Assembly: GCA_020633075.1 (NCBI GenBank) | Contig: JACKEI010000001.1 | Location: 1 to 64,000, forward strand | Source: Sandaracinaceae bacterium | GTDB taxonomy: Bacteria > Myxococcota_A > Polyangia > Polyangiales > Houyiibacteriaceae | Direction: 5' to 3' | DNA: 64,000 nucleotides | In this document: one piece after another, positions 44,120 through 53,181 of the stretch | Position numbering within the stretch: the first letter of the stretch is position 1 | Layout: each line of letters begins with the position of its first letter | The notes under the pieces: model-generated | Seen by the model: only the letters and a program-made list of their open reading frames with translations | Told to the model about the DNA's origin: nothing | Database searches by the model: none | Program-made: the position numbers and the translations under genes

Positions 44120-45517
44120 CTAGCAGCCCGGCGGAGGCTCGCTCGGGTCCGTGGGCGGCGCGTCACGCTCACGGAAGCGGTCCGCCAGGGTGCGCACGAA
44201 CATGCTCATCCAGGGCTTCATGGTGTTCAGCTCTTGAGCCAGGGCGGCGCCGTTGACGACCTCCACGGTGACCTCGTCCACGGCGCGTACGGTGGCGGTG
44301 CGCGGCCCGGGGCTGAGGATGGCCATCTCGCCGAAGGCGTCTCCGGGGCCCATCTCGCGGATGCGTCGCCCTTGGATCTCGACCTCGCAGGTGCCCGACA
44401 CGATGAAGAAGGCCTCGTCCCCCGGCGCTCCCTCTTCCGTGATGACGGCCCCGGGCTCGTAGGTCCGCGTCGGGAACTCGCCGCCGCCGCGTGAGAAGCG
44501 CACCAGGTCCTCGCGCAGCTCCTCGACCGTGTTGTAGCGGTGCTCGAAGTCCGGGTGCATCGCCTTCTTCACGATGCGCGCGAGCTCAGGGGGCACGTCT
44601 GCGGGGCCCAGCAGGGACTCGAGGCTAGGGTGGCGCGCGGAGGCCGCCATCACCAGCGTCGCCAGCACGGTGTCCGCTTGGTAGGGCGGCCGCCGCGTCA
44701 GGATCTCGTAGAGCATCGACCCCACCGCGAACACGTCGGCGCGCCCGTCGATGCGCGCATCTTCGCCGAGCGCCTGCTCCGGCGCCATGTAGCTGGGCGT
44801 CCCCACGATGGCGGGCCCGTGGTCCACCAGTGGCTCGGTGGAGCTGACACGCGGGCCGTCCTCGAGCATGCCGCCGCGCGCGTGCTCGTCCAGGATGCGC
44901 GCCACGCCCCAGTCCATGAGGTAGACCTCGCCGAAGTCACCCACCATCACGTTGGATGCCTTCACGTCGAGGTGGATGACCCCCCGGCTGTGCGCGAACG
45001 CCAGCGCCTGGCAGACCTTGATCACGATGTCGATCAGGTCGATGAGCGTGTGGTGCGAGAGCCGCTTCTCCGGCAGGGTGCGGATCATCGCCCGCAGGTT
45101 GGCGCCGTCCACGCGCTTCATCGTGAAGAACAGCCGTCCGTCTTCGCAGAGGCCGATCTCGTGTACGGGGACGATGTGCGGGTGCTCCAGCTGGCCCGTC
45201 ACGCGTGCCTCGCGCACGAACGAGAGCAGCGAGCGGAAGTCGTCCATGCCCTTGTGGATGGTCTTGCGCGCCACCAGGCGCTCGAGGCCCGTGTCGCGCA
45301 CCTCCGCCACCTCGCCCATGCCCCCTGCGGCGAGGTGTCTGCGGTGCACCAAACGCGCCGCCGGTGGGCTGGTCACGGTGGCGATCAGCTTGTCCAGCTC
45401 CGCGGCCTGGCGTGGCACGGCCACCCGCCCGAAGGTGTTGGTGTCGGGGATGCTCGGCCGCGCCTCGCGGATGGTCGGGGAGTCGGGGCGTCCTGGCGGT
45501 GGCGTCGAGGTGACCAT
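44120..45517 (-). CDS. Ser/Thr protein kinase fused to a cyclic-nucleotide-binding domain
   Basis: 465 residues from ATG 45517. Kinase domain: Gly loop LAAGGMGEVAEVRD, ARKTIHKG (ATP-binding Lys), catalytic loop VIHLDVKASNVMVG (HLD instead of HRD, the Asp kept), LMDWGVARI (DWG for DFG), then GTPSYMAPEQA and the DVFAVGSMLYEIL helix. After residue about 330 comes a cNMP-binding domain: GAVITEEGAPGDEAFFIVSG, GPGDAFGEMAILSPGPRTAT with the FGE...RTAT phosphate-binding cassette. So cyclic nucleotide probably controls the kinase in one chain. Eukaryote-like kinases are abundant in myxobacteria, but this fusion order (kinase first) is less common. Cytoplasmic; no membrane helix. Confidence 0.92.
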   Translation of the reverse strand: MVTSTPPPGRPDSPTIREARPSIPDTNTFGRVAVPRQAAELDKLIATVTSPPAARLVHRRHLAAGGMGEVAEVRDTGLERLVARKTIHKGMDDFRSLLSFVREARVTGQLEHPHIVPVHEIGLCEDGRLFFTMKRVDGANLRAMIRTLPEKRLSHHTLIDLIDIVIKVCQALAFAHSRGVIHLDVKASNVMVGDFGEVYLMDWGVARILDEHARGGMLEDGPRVSSTEPLVDHGPAIVGTPSYMAPEQALGEDARIDGRADVFAVGSMLYEILTRRPPYQADTVLATLVMAASARHPSLESLLGPADVPPELARIVKKAMHPDFEHRYNTVEELREDLVRFSRGGGEFPTRTYEPGAVITEEGAPGDEAFFIVSGTCEVEIQGRRIREMGPGDAFGEMAILSPGPRTATVRAVDEVTVEVVNGAALAQELNTMKPWMSMFVRTLADRFRERDAPPTDPSEPPPGC

Positions 45518-45635
45518 GCTGACCCTGTGACTGTAGCAGTACCGCGCCTCTGTGTGGCGGGGCATCTGTCATCGGTCCGGTCCGTCACGCGCGCAGGAGG
45601 CTGGTCCGCGGCCCGAGCGTGGGCTACGCCCGTGT

Positions 45636-46451
45636 ATGACTCAAGCTGTGTGGGAGTTCCCCATCGCGCTCCCGCGTCACGCGTTCAGCATGCGTGACGC
45701 CGCCCGCGCCGGCGATCTTTGGCGCGCTTTCCAGGAGGCCGCCGTCGGCGCCAGCAGCAGGGCGGGGTGGTCGGCCCGGCGCTTCAGCGAGGCGGGCACC
45801 GCCTTCGTGGTGCGCACCATGACCGTGCAGCACCGGCGCGAGACCTATTACGGCGAGCCCCTCCGCGCCCGCACCTGGGTCTGCCGCTTTCGGCGCGACA
45901 TGATCAGCAGCCGCGAGGTGCGCATCCTGGACGAAGCGGGCGAGGTCGTCGCCGAGGCGACCCAAGAGTGGGTGCACATCGACCTCGGGCTGCGTACGCC
46001 GGTCCGCGCGCCGGAGTCGGTCACCGAGGCCTTCCCGGAGCACGACGAGGGGAGCGGCGTCGAGCTGCCTTCCTTCGAGGCGGTCAGCGGCCCCACGGAC
46101 GTGTTCGAACTGCGCCCCTTCTACACGTCGATGGACCCGCTCGGGCACGCGAACCACCCCGCCTACGTGGACTGGTGCGACGAGGCGACCTCCCGCGTGA
46201 TGGTGCGCGCCGGGCTCGACCCCCTGCTGCTCGAGCCGGTGGCCGAGCAGGTCGTGTTCCGCGGCGGCGTGGGCCCGGACCAGCGCGTGGAGGTGCAGTC
46301 GCGCCCCATCGGAATCACCCCAGGCGGCGACCTGGTGCTCCGCCATCGTGTCCGCTTGGACGGCGACGTCCGGGCGGCGGACGCGACCACCGTGCGCCGG
46401 CTGCACGGGGCGGATCCAATCCTGCTGCAGCGCGCCTTCGGGCTCCCCTGA
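45636..46451 (+). CDS. Double-hotdog acyl-CoA/ACP thioesterase-like protein
   Basis: 271 residues from ATG 45636. Two hotdog halves: the first (YYGEPLRARTWVCRF, AEATQEWVHIDL) and the second, which carries the 4HBT-type site FYTSMDPLGHANHPAYVDWC with Asp and His/Asn in the usual catalytic-helix region, then VVFRGGVGPDQRVEVQSR. The arrangement resembles FatA/FatB-like acyl-ACP thioesterases. It should hydrolyse an acyl thioester to the free acid in the cytoplasm. Substrate length is unknown. The divergent upstream gene is the kinase fusion. Confidence 0.85.
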   Translation: MTQAVWEFPIALPRHAFSMRDAARAGDLWRAFQEAAVGASSRAGWSARRFSEAGTAFVVRTMTVQHRRETYYGEPLRARTWVCRFRRDMISSREVRILDEAGEVVAEATQEWVHIDLGLRTPVRAPESVTEAFPEHDEGSGVELPSFEAVSGPTDVFELRPFYTSMDPLGHANHPAYVDWCDEATSRVMVRAGLDPLLLEPVAEQVVFRGGVGPDQRVEVQSRPIGITPGGDLVLRHRVRLDGDVRAADATTVRRLHGADPILLQRAFGLP

Positions 46452-46518
46452 GCCACGAAAGCACGTATGCTACCCAGCCACCCACGGCGCCTGCGCGCGC
46501 CGCGCACTCGGAGCCAAC

Positions 46519-47037
46519 ATGCAGTCGCTGGTGATCACTATCGTCGGACCGGATCGACCCGGTCTCGTTGAGTCCCTCTCCCGGACCATCGCCTCCCACG
46601 GGGGCAGCTGGGTAGAGAGCAGCCTCTCCCACCTCGCCGGGCAGTTCGCCGGTGTCGTGCGCGCCACGGTCGAGGACGAGGCCAGCGACGCGCTCGAGGC
46701 CGCGCTGGTGGGGCTCACGACGGACGCGCTGCGGGTGATGGTGCAGCGCGGGAGCGCGCCAGCCGACGACGAGCCGCGCAGGACGGTGGAGCTCGACCTC
46801 GTGGGCAGCGACCGTCCGGGCATCGTGCAGGCGGTCTCCCGCGCCCTGGCCGAGCTGGGCGTCAACATGGAGTCGCTGGAGACCGCGTGTGAAGGCGCGC
46901 CCATGTCCGGTGGGCAGCTCTTCAAGGCGGCGGCCACGCTGCACCTGCCGGGCGACCTGCCGCTGCCCAGTGTGCGCGCCGCCATCGAGGCCGTCGCGGC
47001 CGACCTGATGGTCGACATCGTGCTCAAAGACGACTGA
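46519..47037 (+). CDS. Tandem ACT-domain protein (GcvR-like)
   Basis: 172 residues with two ACT domains: the first begins LVITIVGPDRPGLVESLSRT with SWVESSLSHLAGQFAGVVRA; the second begins DLVGSDRPGIVQAVSRALAE with VNMESLETACEGAPMSGGQL. This double-ACT layout is that of GcvR, the glycine-cleavage regulator, and the paired MSGG..LF motif is also typical. GcvR works by binding glycine and the activator GcvA; whether this protein does so cannot be said, as no gcv gene is in view. Its 3' end overlaps the convergent gene at 47024 by 14 bases. Confidence 0.88.
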   Translation: MQSLVITIVGPDRPGLVESLSRTIASHGGSWVESSLSHLAGQFAGVVRATVEDEASDALEAALVGLTTDALRVMVQRGSAPADDEPRRTVELDLVGSDRPGIVQAVSRALAELGVNMESLETACEGAPMSGGQLFKAAATLHLPGDLPLPSVRAAIEAVAADLMVDIVLKDD

Positions 47038-49243
47038 GCTCGTCTTCGGGGCTCACGGCGCGCGGGCTGCGACCTTCCAGCATGGTCTCGAGGGCCCTGG
47101 CCAGCGCGCGCGCTTGGGGGGCCTCCGGGCCACCCATCCCGCGCAGCCCCGCGATCCCCACCCGCACGGCGTCTGCGTGCCGCCGCAGGAAGCGACGCAG
47201 CAGGCGCACCTTCTCGCGCGCCGGCAGCATCATGCGCAGCGTCGCGTAGCGGTAGAAGGCACGTGGGCTCGGCAGCGTGGCCCGGTAGACGGCGCCCGCG
47301 TGCTCGTAGGCGACGGCGTCCAGCAGGAAGGCGAGACGCTCTTCGCCGGTCACCGCGTCACCCGCGCTCGTGAGGGCGCGCCCCACTGCGAAGAAGGTGT
47401 CCACCGCAGGGTGCCCGGTGGCGGCCTCCGCGCGCGCCTCGCTCAGCCACGTGCGCGCCGCAGACTCGGCAGGGCCCTCAGGGTTGAACGCGCGGTACCG
47501 TCCCATCCAGTTCTTGCGCCAGCGGTGATCCCACGCGTAGAGCGCGAGGTAGTCGAAGCAGAAGAGCGCCATGAGGCGACTCAGGCGGAAGGCGTGCAAG
47601 ATGGTGCGGGGCACCTTGGCGTTCAGCCAGGTTACCTCGTCGCGCGTGACGCCGGCTGGAGCCTCGGTCCCGCCCGATGCCAGCGCCAGGTGCTCCCCCA
47701 GCCAGGCGTACTCGTCCGGGAAGAGGGTGGCGGCGCTCTGCAGCGCGTAATTGGGCTGGAAGCCGAAGTCCACCCACACGTCCTTCATGTCGTCGAAGAC
47801 CTGGAAGGTGGCCAGCAGGTAGCCCCAGCGTTGCAGCGAGAGCCCGTGCGCGGCGGGGTCCAGCCCCGTCAGCCGCGCGCGCAGCGCCATGTAGCGCATC
47901 ATCACGAGGTTGTTCTTGCGGAAGAAGTGCCACTGCACGTCGGCCAGGGGCAGCTGGTCCAGGGTGCGTGCGCGGCCCGCGATGGCGGGCAGGTAGAGCT
48001 CGTCCAGGTACGTGCCGAAGCAGTGATGAAAGAAGTCCTGCAGCTCGCTCGCGACCCCTGCGTAGCCAGCCGCCTCCGCGCGCTGCGTCTCCGCCAGCAG
48101 CAGCGCGCGCAGATCCGTCAGCAGCGCCATGAGCCCCGAGAACGTGACCCGGTACTTCGGGATGGGCGTCTCCGGCGCGAGCCCCGCGGCGCGCAGCGCG
48201 TCGTCGCTCAGGTTTTCGAAGGGGATCAGCAGCGCCGAGCGCAGCGAGCGAGGGTAGTACTCCGAGACCAGGCCGAGCACCCCCTCGGCCCCCAGGTGGT
48301 GCACCAGGTTGTCCACCAGCTCGTCGGCCATCTGCATGTACAAGAACGCAAAGTCCGCGACGCCGGCCGCGCGGCCCAGCTTGCTCCCGCGCGCCCGGAA
48401 CACGAAGCCGTCGATGATGGGTCCCACCTGCTCGATGGCGAAGTAGGTCTCCATCACGACGGGGTTGCCGAGCAGCGCGGGCGTCAGGGCGCGCCGGATG
48501 CGGCGCCTACGCCACCAGTAGGCCGGCAGGCTGAAGCCGTGCCGAAAGAAGTCCAGGTTCTGCGCCAGCTTCTTGCGCAGGTACGTGCCGAAGCTCTCCG
48601 CCGCACGCGCGGCCTCCCAGCGCGTGACCAGCGCTCCGACGGACTCCGGCGCGAGCGGATCGTCTGCCGCGTGTAGCGACGCGCCTCGCGCCTGTCCGCC
48701 CTCTGCAGCGGCGGCCGCTTCGCTCGTGCCTTCGCCGTGCGCGCACGCGGCCTGCAACAGCGCGGGGGGCGGCGGGTTGAGCGCCGCCAGGGTGTCGTAG
48801 CGCAGCCCCACCAGGTCCGGCGCGGCAGGGCCGTGGCGCCCGGCGCGGCTGGCCCGGCCGTCGCGCTCCGCATGTGCGGCGGCCCGCTGGCGCTCCGCGT
48901 GCGCGCTCCGCTCACGCCGCTCGCGCTCGACCAAGAACAGGGTGAGCCGCCGGGCGCTGGCCACCGCGTGTTCGCTGGTCACCAGGGGGTTGAGGGCCTC
49001 GTGCATCACGTAGAGCCGCAGGCTCAGCAGGCCCGTCAGCAGCGCGGCCTCCCCGGGCCGCTCCCCCAACGGGTACACGCGGTAGGGTGCGTCGCGCAGC
49101 GCCTCGGTGGACTGCGCGAAGAGCAGCGCCTCGTCCTCGCTCAGCGAGGCCAGCTCGTCCCGCAGGGACTCGCGGGTGGCGACCAGCCATTCTGGGAGCG
49201 CGCTGAGTGTCATGGGTTCTGCCGTGAGTCGGAAGGCATGCAT
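47024..49243 (-). CDS. Large all-helical protein with DDxxD-like motifs, unknown
   Basis: 739 residues from ATG 49243 (ATG 49213 is also possible). Predicted to be nearly all alpha-helix with no membrane segment. Two acidic motifs stand out: MADELVDNLVHHLG near residue 310 and FQVFDDMKDVWVDFG near residue 490 (DDxxD). Their presence ~180 residues apart, in a helical protein with WxxY-rich stretches (FYRYATLRMML), recalls class I isoprenoid-synthase folds. That is only a resemblance and no named family was recognised. An N-terminal Ala/Arg/Glu-rich insert (RERRERSAHAERQRAAAHAE) looks disordered. It is divergent from the 996-residue fusion protein gene 69 bases away. Confidence 0.65.
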   Translation of the reverse strand: MHAFRLTAEPMTLSALPEWLVATRESLRDELASLSEDEALLFAQSTEALRDAPYRVYPLGERPGEAALLTGLLSLRLYVMHEALNPLVTSEHAVASARRLTLFLVERERRERSAHAERQRAAAHAERDGRASRAGRHGPAAPDLVGLRYDTLAALNPPPPALLQAACAHGEGTSEAAAAAEGGQARGASLHAADDPLAPESVGALVTRWEAARAAESFGTYLRKKLAQNLDFFRHGFSLPAYWWRRRRIRRALTPALLGNPVVMETYFAIEQVGPIIDGFVFRARGSKLGRAAGVADFAFLYMQMADELVDNLVHHLGAEGVLGLVSEYYPRSLRSALLIPFENLSDDALRAAGLAPETPIPKYRVTFSGLMALLTDLRALLLAETQRAEAAGYAGVASELQDFFHHCFGTYLDELYLPAIAGRARTLDQLPLADVQWHFFRKNNLVMMRYMALRARLTGLDPAAHGLSLQRWGYLLATFQVFDDMKDVWVDFGFQPNYALQSAATLFPDEYAWLGEHLALASGGTEAPAGVTRDEVTWLNAKVPRTILHAFRLSRLMALFCFDYLALYAWDHRWRKNWMGRYRAFNPEGPAESAARTWLSEARAEAATGHPAVDTFFAVGRALTSAGDAVTGEERLAFLLDAVAYEHAGAVYRATLPSPRAFYRYATLRMMLPAREKVRLLRRFLRRHADAVRVGIAGLRGMGGPEAPQARALARALETMLEGRSPRAVSPEDELSRL

Positions 49244-49312
49244 GGTAGTCTGCTGGCTTGCCCGCGCACGCCGACGGCGCACGTCTCGTCCCTCTGACCC
49301 CTGGCTCTCCGC

Positions 49313-52303
49313 ATGCCGACGTCACCCTCTGGTCCCGCTGCCTCCGACGCCCCGACTGGCTCGCTGTCGTTCTCCGATCGCTTCGGCATGGGGGCGCAGA
49401 ACGCTCTCGAGCTGCTGCGCGTGGGCCGCTTCGCCGACCCTGAGCACGCCCCGTTCCGCGTGCTGCACAGCGACCGGGTCTACAAGCTGCGCCGCTACGG
49501 CGACGACCAGCACCAGCCACGGCTGAGCGCGCCCATCTTGTTGGTGCCGCCCCTCATGGTGACCAGCGAGGTCTACGACATCGCTCCGGACATCAGCTCC
49601 GTGCGTGCGCTGCTGCGCAGCGGGCTCGACGTGTGGCTGGTGGACTTCGGCGCGCCCGAGCGCGAGGAGGGCGGCATGGACCGCACCCTCGACGACCACA
49701 TCGGCGCGGTGAGTGACGCCATCGACCGCGTGGTGGCGGCAACGGGCGAGCAAGTGCACCTGGCCGGCTACTCGCAGGGCGGCATGTTCTGCTACCAGAC
49801 CGCCGCCCTCCGGCGCAGTGCGGGCATCAAGTCGCTCATCACCTTCGGCAGCCCGGTGGACATCTACCGCAACCTGCCGGGGCTCAACGACGCGTTGGCG
49901 GGGCCGCTCATCTCGGCGGCCGCGAAGGCCATCCAGGAACCCTTGGACCGCATCGCCGGTCTGCCGGGCTTCCTCACCAGCACGGGCTTCAAGCTGCTCA
50001 GCGTGCGCAAGGAGGCCTCGCAGGTGGTGGACTTCGTGCAGAAGCTGCACGACCGCGCCGCGCTCGAGAAGCGTGAGAGCCGGCGCCGTTTCCTCGGGGG
50101 CGAGGGCTTCGTGGCCTGGCCGGGGCCCGCGCTGCGGGACTTCGTGGACCAGTTCATCGTGCACAACCGCATGACCTCGGGGGGCTTCATCCTCGACGGG
50201 CGCACGGTGTCGCTGGCCGACATCACCGTGCCCGTGCTGGCCTTCATCGGCACCCGCGATGCCATCGCGCAGCCCCCTGCGGTGCGGGCCATCCGGCGCG
50301 CCGCGCCCAACGCAGAGGTGCACGAAGTGTCCATCAAGGCCGGGCACTTCGGCATCGTGGTGGGCTCGCGTGCGCTCAGCCAGACGTGGCCCACCGTGGT
50401 GGACTGGATGTTCTGGAAAGAGGGCAAGGGCGGGCGCCCTCAGCGGCTCTCCCAGCAAGACGCGCGCCTCGAGGGGGACGACGCGCCCTTCGACGACATC
50501 CAGTTCGACATCGAGCTGTTCTACGACGCCTTCACGCGTCGCGTGGGCACGGCGATGTCGCGCGCCAGTGACTCCGCCGAGAGCTTCACGCGCTGGATCA
50601 GCACGCTGCGCTATCAGGTGCCTCGCATCCAGACCCTGCGCGCCATCGAGGCCAGCTCCCTGGTCAGCCTCGGGCGCACCCTGGCCGAGCAGCGCCGCGA
50701 GATGCCCGACGCCACCTTCTTCCTGTGGGAGGGGCGGGCCTTCTCCTACGCGGAGGCCGACCGGCGCGTGGACAACGTGGTCCGCGGCCTCATCGCGTGC
50801 GGCGTGCGCCCGGGCGAGCGCGTGGCCGTGCTCATGGATGGTCGGCCCAGCTACCTCTCGGTGGTCACGGCCCTGTCGCGCCTCGGCGCGGTCGCGGTGC
50901 TGCTGTCCCCCGACGAGCGGCGCGTCAGCGTGGCGCGGGCCCTCTCGCGCGTGGAGGTGCAGTACGTGGTCTGCGACCCGGAGAACACCGCGCAGGCCAA
51001 GGCGGCGCTGCCGGCCGGGCGCAGCGCGCGGCGCGTGCTGGTGTTGGGGGGCGGCGGTGAGCAGCGCAAGCTCGACCCCGACGTCATCGACATGGAGGCC
51101 ATCGACCCGGTCGCCGTCGCCATCCCCGAGTGGTACCGGCCGAACCCCGGTCGCGCGTCGGACCTGGGCATGATCATCTTCACGGCGGGCGCAGGCGAAG
51201 AGCCCCGCGCGGCGCGCATCACCAACCGCCGCTGGGCCTTCTCGGCCTACGGTGCTGCGGCGGCCGCGTCGCTGACGCCCAAGGACACGGTCTACTCCTG
51301 CCTGCCGCTGCATCACGCGGCCGGCATGCTGGTCACCGTCGGCGGGGCGCTGGTGGGCGGCGCGCGCTTGGCGCTGGGCGCGCCCTTCTCGGCGAGCACG
51401 TTCTGGCCCGAGGTGCGGCGCTACGGAGCGAGCGTGGTCTTCTACGCCGGCGAGATGGTCAGCGAGCTGCTCGAGGCGCCGCCCTCCGCGGTGGACAACA
51501 ACATCCCCGTGCGCCTCTTCGCCGGCAGCGGCATGCGCGCGCACCACTGGCGCAGCCTGCGCGACCGCTTCGGCGACGTGCACGTGCTCGAGTTCTACGC
51601 GTCCACGGAGGGCAACTGCGTGCTGGCCAACACCCTGGGACGAAAGGTGGGGGCCGTGGGCCGTCCGCTCCCGGGCAGCGCCGAGGTGGCGCTGGTGCGC
51701 TACGACTTCGACGCCGGTGAGCCCTTCGAGGACGAGCGCGGCTTCTTGATCCCCGCCGGCGCGGGGCAGCTGGGTGTGCTGCTGGCGCGCGTGGACGGCG
51801 ACCAGCCCATGAGCGCCTTCGACGGCTACGTGGAGAAGGGCGAGAGCGAGCGGCGGCTGCGCAAGGGCGTCTTCGAGCAGGGGGACACGTGGTTCGTGAC
51901 GCGCGACATCATGCGCCGCGACGAGGACGGCGACTTCTGGTTCGTGGACCGCGCCGTGGACGTGCTGCACCGCGAAGCGGGCGACGTGGCGTCGCGCAGC
52001 ATCGAGGACGCCCTCTATGGTTTCGACGGCATCCGCCGCGTGGTCGTCGTCGGGCACCGCACGGGCAAGTACGACGAGGCGACCGCGGTGATCGTCCCGC
52101 GCGACGCAGGCGCCTTCGACCTCGACGCGCTCAGCGCCTTCGTCCGGAGGCTGCCGGAGCTGGAGCGCCCCGAGCGCGTGCGCCTGGTGGACGACATCCC
52201 GCTCACGGACGGCTACCGGCCGCTGAAGTCACCGCTGCGCAGCGAAGACGAGCAGACGGTGCCCGCGCACGTCTGGGACGCCGCCACGCAGCGCTACGTC
52301 TGA
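49313..52303 (+). CDS. PhaC-like alpha/beta hydrolase fused to a degenerate FATP/FadD-type acyl-CoA synthetase domain
   Basis: 996 residues. Residues about 40-390 are a PHA-synthase/depolymerase-like alpha/beta hydrolase: LVPPLMVTSEVYDIAPD, the nucleophile in LAGYSQGGMF (Ser154, where true PhaC has Cys), an Asp in FIGTRDAIA and His in IKAGHFGIVVG. Residues about 450-985 match very-long-chain/FATP acyl-CoA synthetases (LEFYASTEGNCVLANTLGRK; VDRAVDVLHREAGDVASRSI). But the ATP loop, usually TSGTTGxPK, is FTAGAGEEPRAARI here (about residue 623). The FRTGD motif is VTRD, and Lys residues in the 'RxKGExV' and C-terminal positions are absent. Ligase activity is therefore doubtful, hydrolase activity plausible. 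Confidence 0.82.
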   Translation: MPTSPSGPAASDAPTGSLSFSDRFGMGAQNALELLRVGRFADPEHAPFRVLHSDRVYKLRRYGDDQHQPRLSAPILLVPPLMVTSEVYDIAPDISSVRALLRSGLDVWLVDFGAPEREEGGMDRTLDDHIGAVSDAIDRVVAATGEQVHLAGYSQGGMFCYQTAALRRSAGIKSLITFGSPVDIYRNLPGLNDALAGPLISAAAKAIQEPLDRIAGLPGFLTSTGFKLLSVRKEASQVVDFVQKLHDRAALEKRESRRRFLGGEGFVAWPGPALRDFVDQFIVHNRMTSGGFILDGRTVSLADITVPVLAFIGTRDAIAQPPAVRAIRRAAPNAEVHEVSIKAGHFGIVVGSRALSQTWPTVVDWMFWKEGKGGRPQRLSQQDARLEGDDAPFDDIQFDIELFYDAFTRRVGTAMSRASDSAESFTRWISTLRYQVPRIQTLRAIEASSLVSLGRTLAEQRREMPDATFFLWEGRAFSYAEADRRVDNVVRGLIACGVRPGERVAVLMDGRPSYLSVVTALSRLGAVAVLLSPDERRVSVARALSRVEVQYVVCDPENTAQAKAALPAGRSARRVLVLGGGGEQRKLDPDVIDMEAIDPVAVAIPEWYRPNPGRASDLGMIIFTAGAGEEPRAARITNRRWAFSAYGAAAAASLTPKDTVYSCLPLHHAAGMLVTVGGALVGGARLALGAPFSASTFWPEVRRYGASVVFYAGEMVSELLEAPPSAVDNNIPVRLFAGSGMRAHHWRSLRDRFGDVHVLEFYASTEGNCVLANTLGRKVGAVGRPLPGSAEVALVRYDFDAGEPFEDERGFLIPAGAGQLGVLLARVDGDQPMSAFDGYVEKGESERRLRKGVFEQGDTWFVTRDIMRRDEDGDFWFVDRAVDVLHREAGDVASRSIEDALYGFDGIRRVVVVGHRTGKYDEATAVIVPRDAGAFDLDALSAFVRRLPELERPERVRLVDDIPLTDGYRPLKSPLRSEDEQTVPAHVWDAATQRYV

Positions 52304-52326
52304 GGGGCGCCAACGCTGACGCTTCG

Positions 52327-53010
52327 TCAGCGCTGCGCTTCGACGCGGCCCGAGCGGTACGCGTAGTAGTGGCGCAGGACGCGCTGCACGTAGCGGCGCG
52401 TCTCGGCATACGGGGGCACGCCGCGGTAGCGCGTGACGGCGCCGCCACCGGCGTTGTAGGCCGCCACCGTGAGCACCAGGTCCCCGTTGAACGAGTTGGC
52501 CAGGACCCGCAGGTAGCGCGTGCCACCCAGGATGTTCTGGCGCGGGTCGAAGGGGTCCCGCACGCCCATGCTGCGCGCCGTGCTGGGCATCAGCTGCATC
52601 AGGCCCATGGCACCCGCGTTGGACACCACGTTCGGGTTGAAGTCCGACTCCACGCGCACCACCGCCCGCACGAAGGACTCCGGCAGCTGGTACAGCTGGC
52701 TGGCCTCGCGGATGTACGCGTCGTAGCGGGTGTAGCGGCCCGGGTCGCTCGAGCGCTCGTTCGCGTTCGAGGGCCGCTGGAAGTCGCTGGCACCCTCCAT
52801 GGCCGGCCGGTCCGGCGCGGCCGTGCGCGGGCGGTCACTGCCGTGCACCACGACGCGGCAGTTGCGCTCCCCAGCCGGAGCGTTGGTGTAGTGCGTGCTC
52901 CCGTCCGCGCGGCGGCACTCGTAGATGTCCGCGCTCACGTCGCCGGGCGCGAGCGCGCACAGGGCGGCGACGGTCGTCAGGCAGAGACGGACGTGGGAGG
53001 GGGACAGCAC
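52327..53010 (-). CDS. Lytic transglycosylase (SLT) with DUF4124 domain
   Basis: 227 residues. Signal peptide LCLTTVAALCALAPGDVSA-D. A DUF4124-like domain follows directly (DIYECRRADGSTHYTNAPAG, with a conserved Cys pair). The C-terminal soluble lytic transglycosylase domain has the catalytic Glu in VRVESDFNPNVVSNAGAMGL, MQLMPSTARSMG and YNAGGGAVTRYRGVPPY. It cleaves glycan strands of peptidoglycan in the periplasm, making 1,6-anhydro ends. GTG start; a TAGACT element ends 6 bases before it. Confidence 0.93.
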   Translation of the reverse strand: MLSPSHVRLCLTTVAALCALAPGDVSADIYECRRADGSTHYTNAPAGERNCRVVVHGSDRPRTAAPDRPAMEGASDFQRPSNANERSSDPGRYTRYDAYIREASQLYQLPESFVRAVVRVESDFNPNVVSNAGAMGLMQLMPSTARSMGVRDPFDPRQNILGGTRYLRVLANSFNGDLVLTVAAYNAGGGAVTRYRGVPPYAETRRYVQRVLRHYYAYRSGRVEAQR

Positions 53011-53016
53011 GTGGCC

Positions 53017-53022
53017 AGTCTA
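53017..53022 (-). promoter_or_regulatory. -10-like element TAGACT for the transglycosylase
   Basis: On the minus strand TAGACT ends 6 bases before the GTG start, with no Shine-Dalgarno sequence. It is the same near-leaderless layout as at plus-strand genes. Confidence 0.4.
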
Positions 53023-53181
53023 TCGGCTGATCCGCGAAGTGACAAAAAGGGAGCGCCACGAGAACGCCACAGAAATGCCCGGAGACCTCCTCGCGCCCGC
53101 ACCGGCTGCGTCACGCCGGCGCCCGACGCTGGCAGGGTGCCTCCGCCACCCCAGTGTCTCCGCCGCCTGGCGCGCGCCTCG

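Noticed and set aside
49322..52057. Minus-strand open frame of 911 codons
   Set aside because: His/Arg/Ala-rich shadow of the hydrolase-adenylation fusion.
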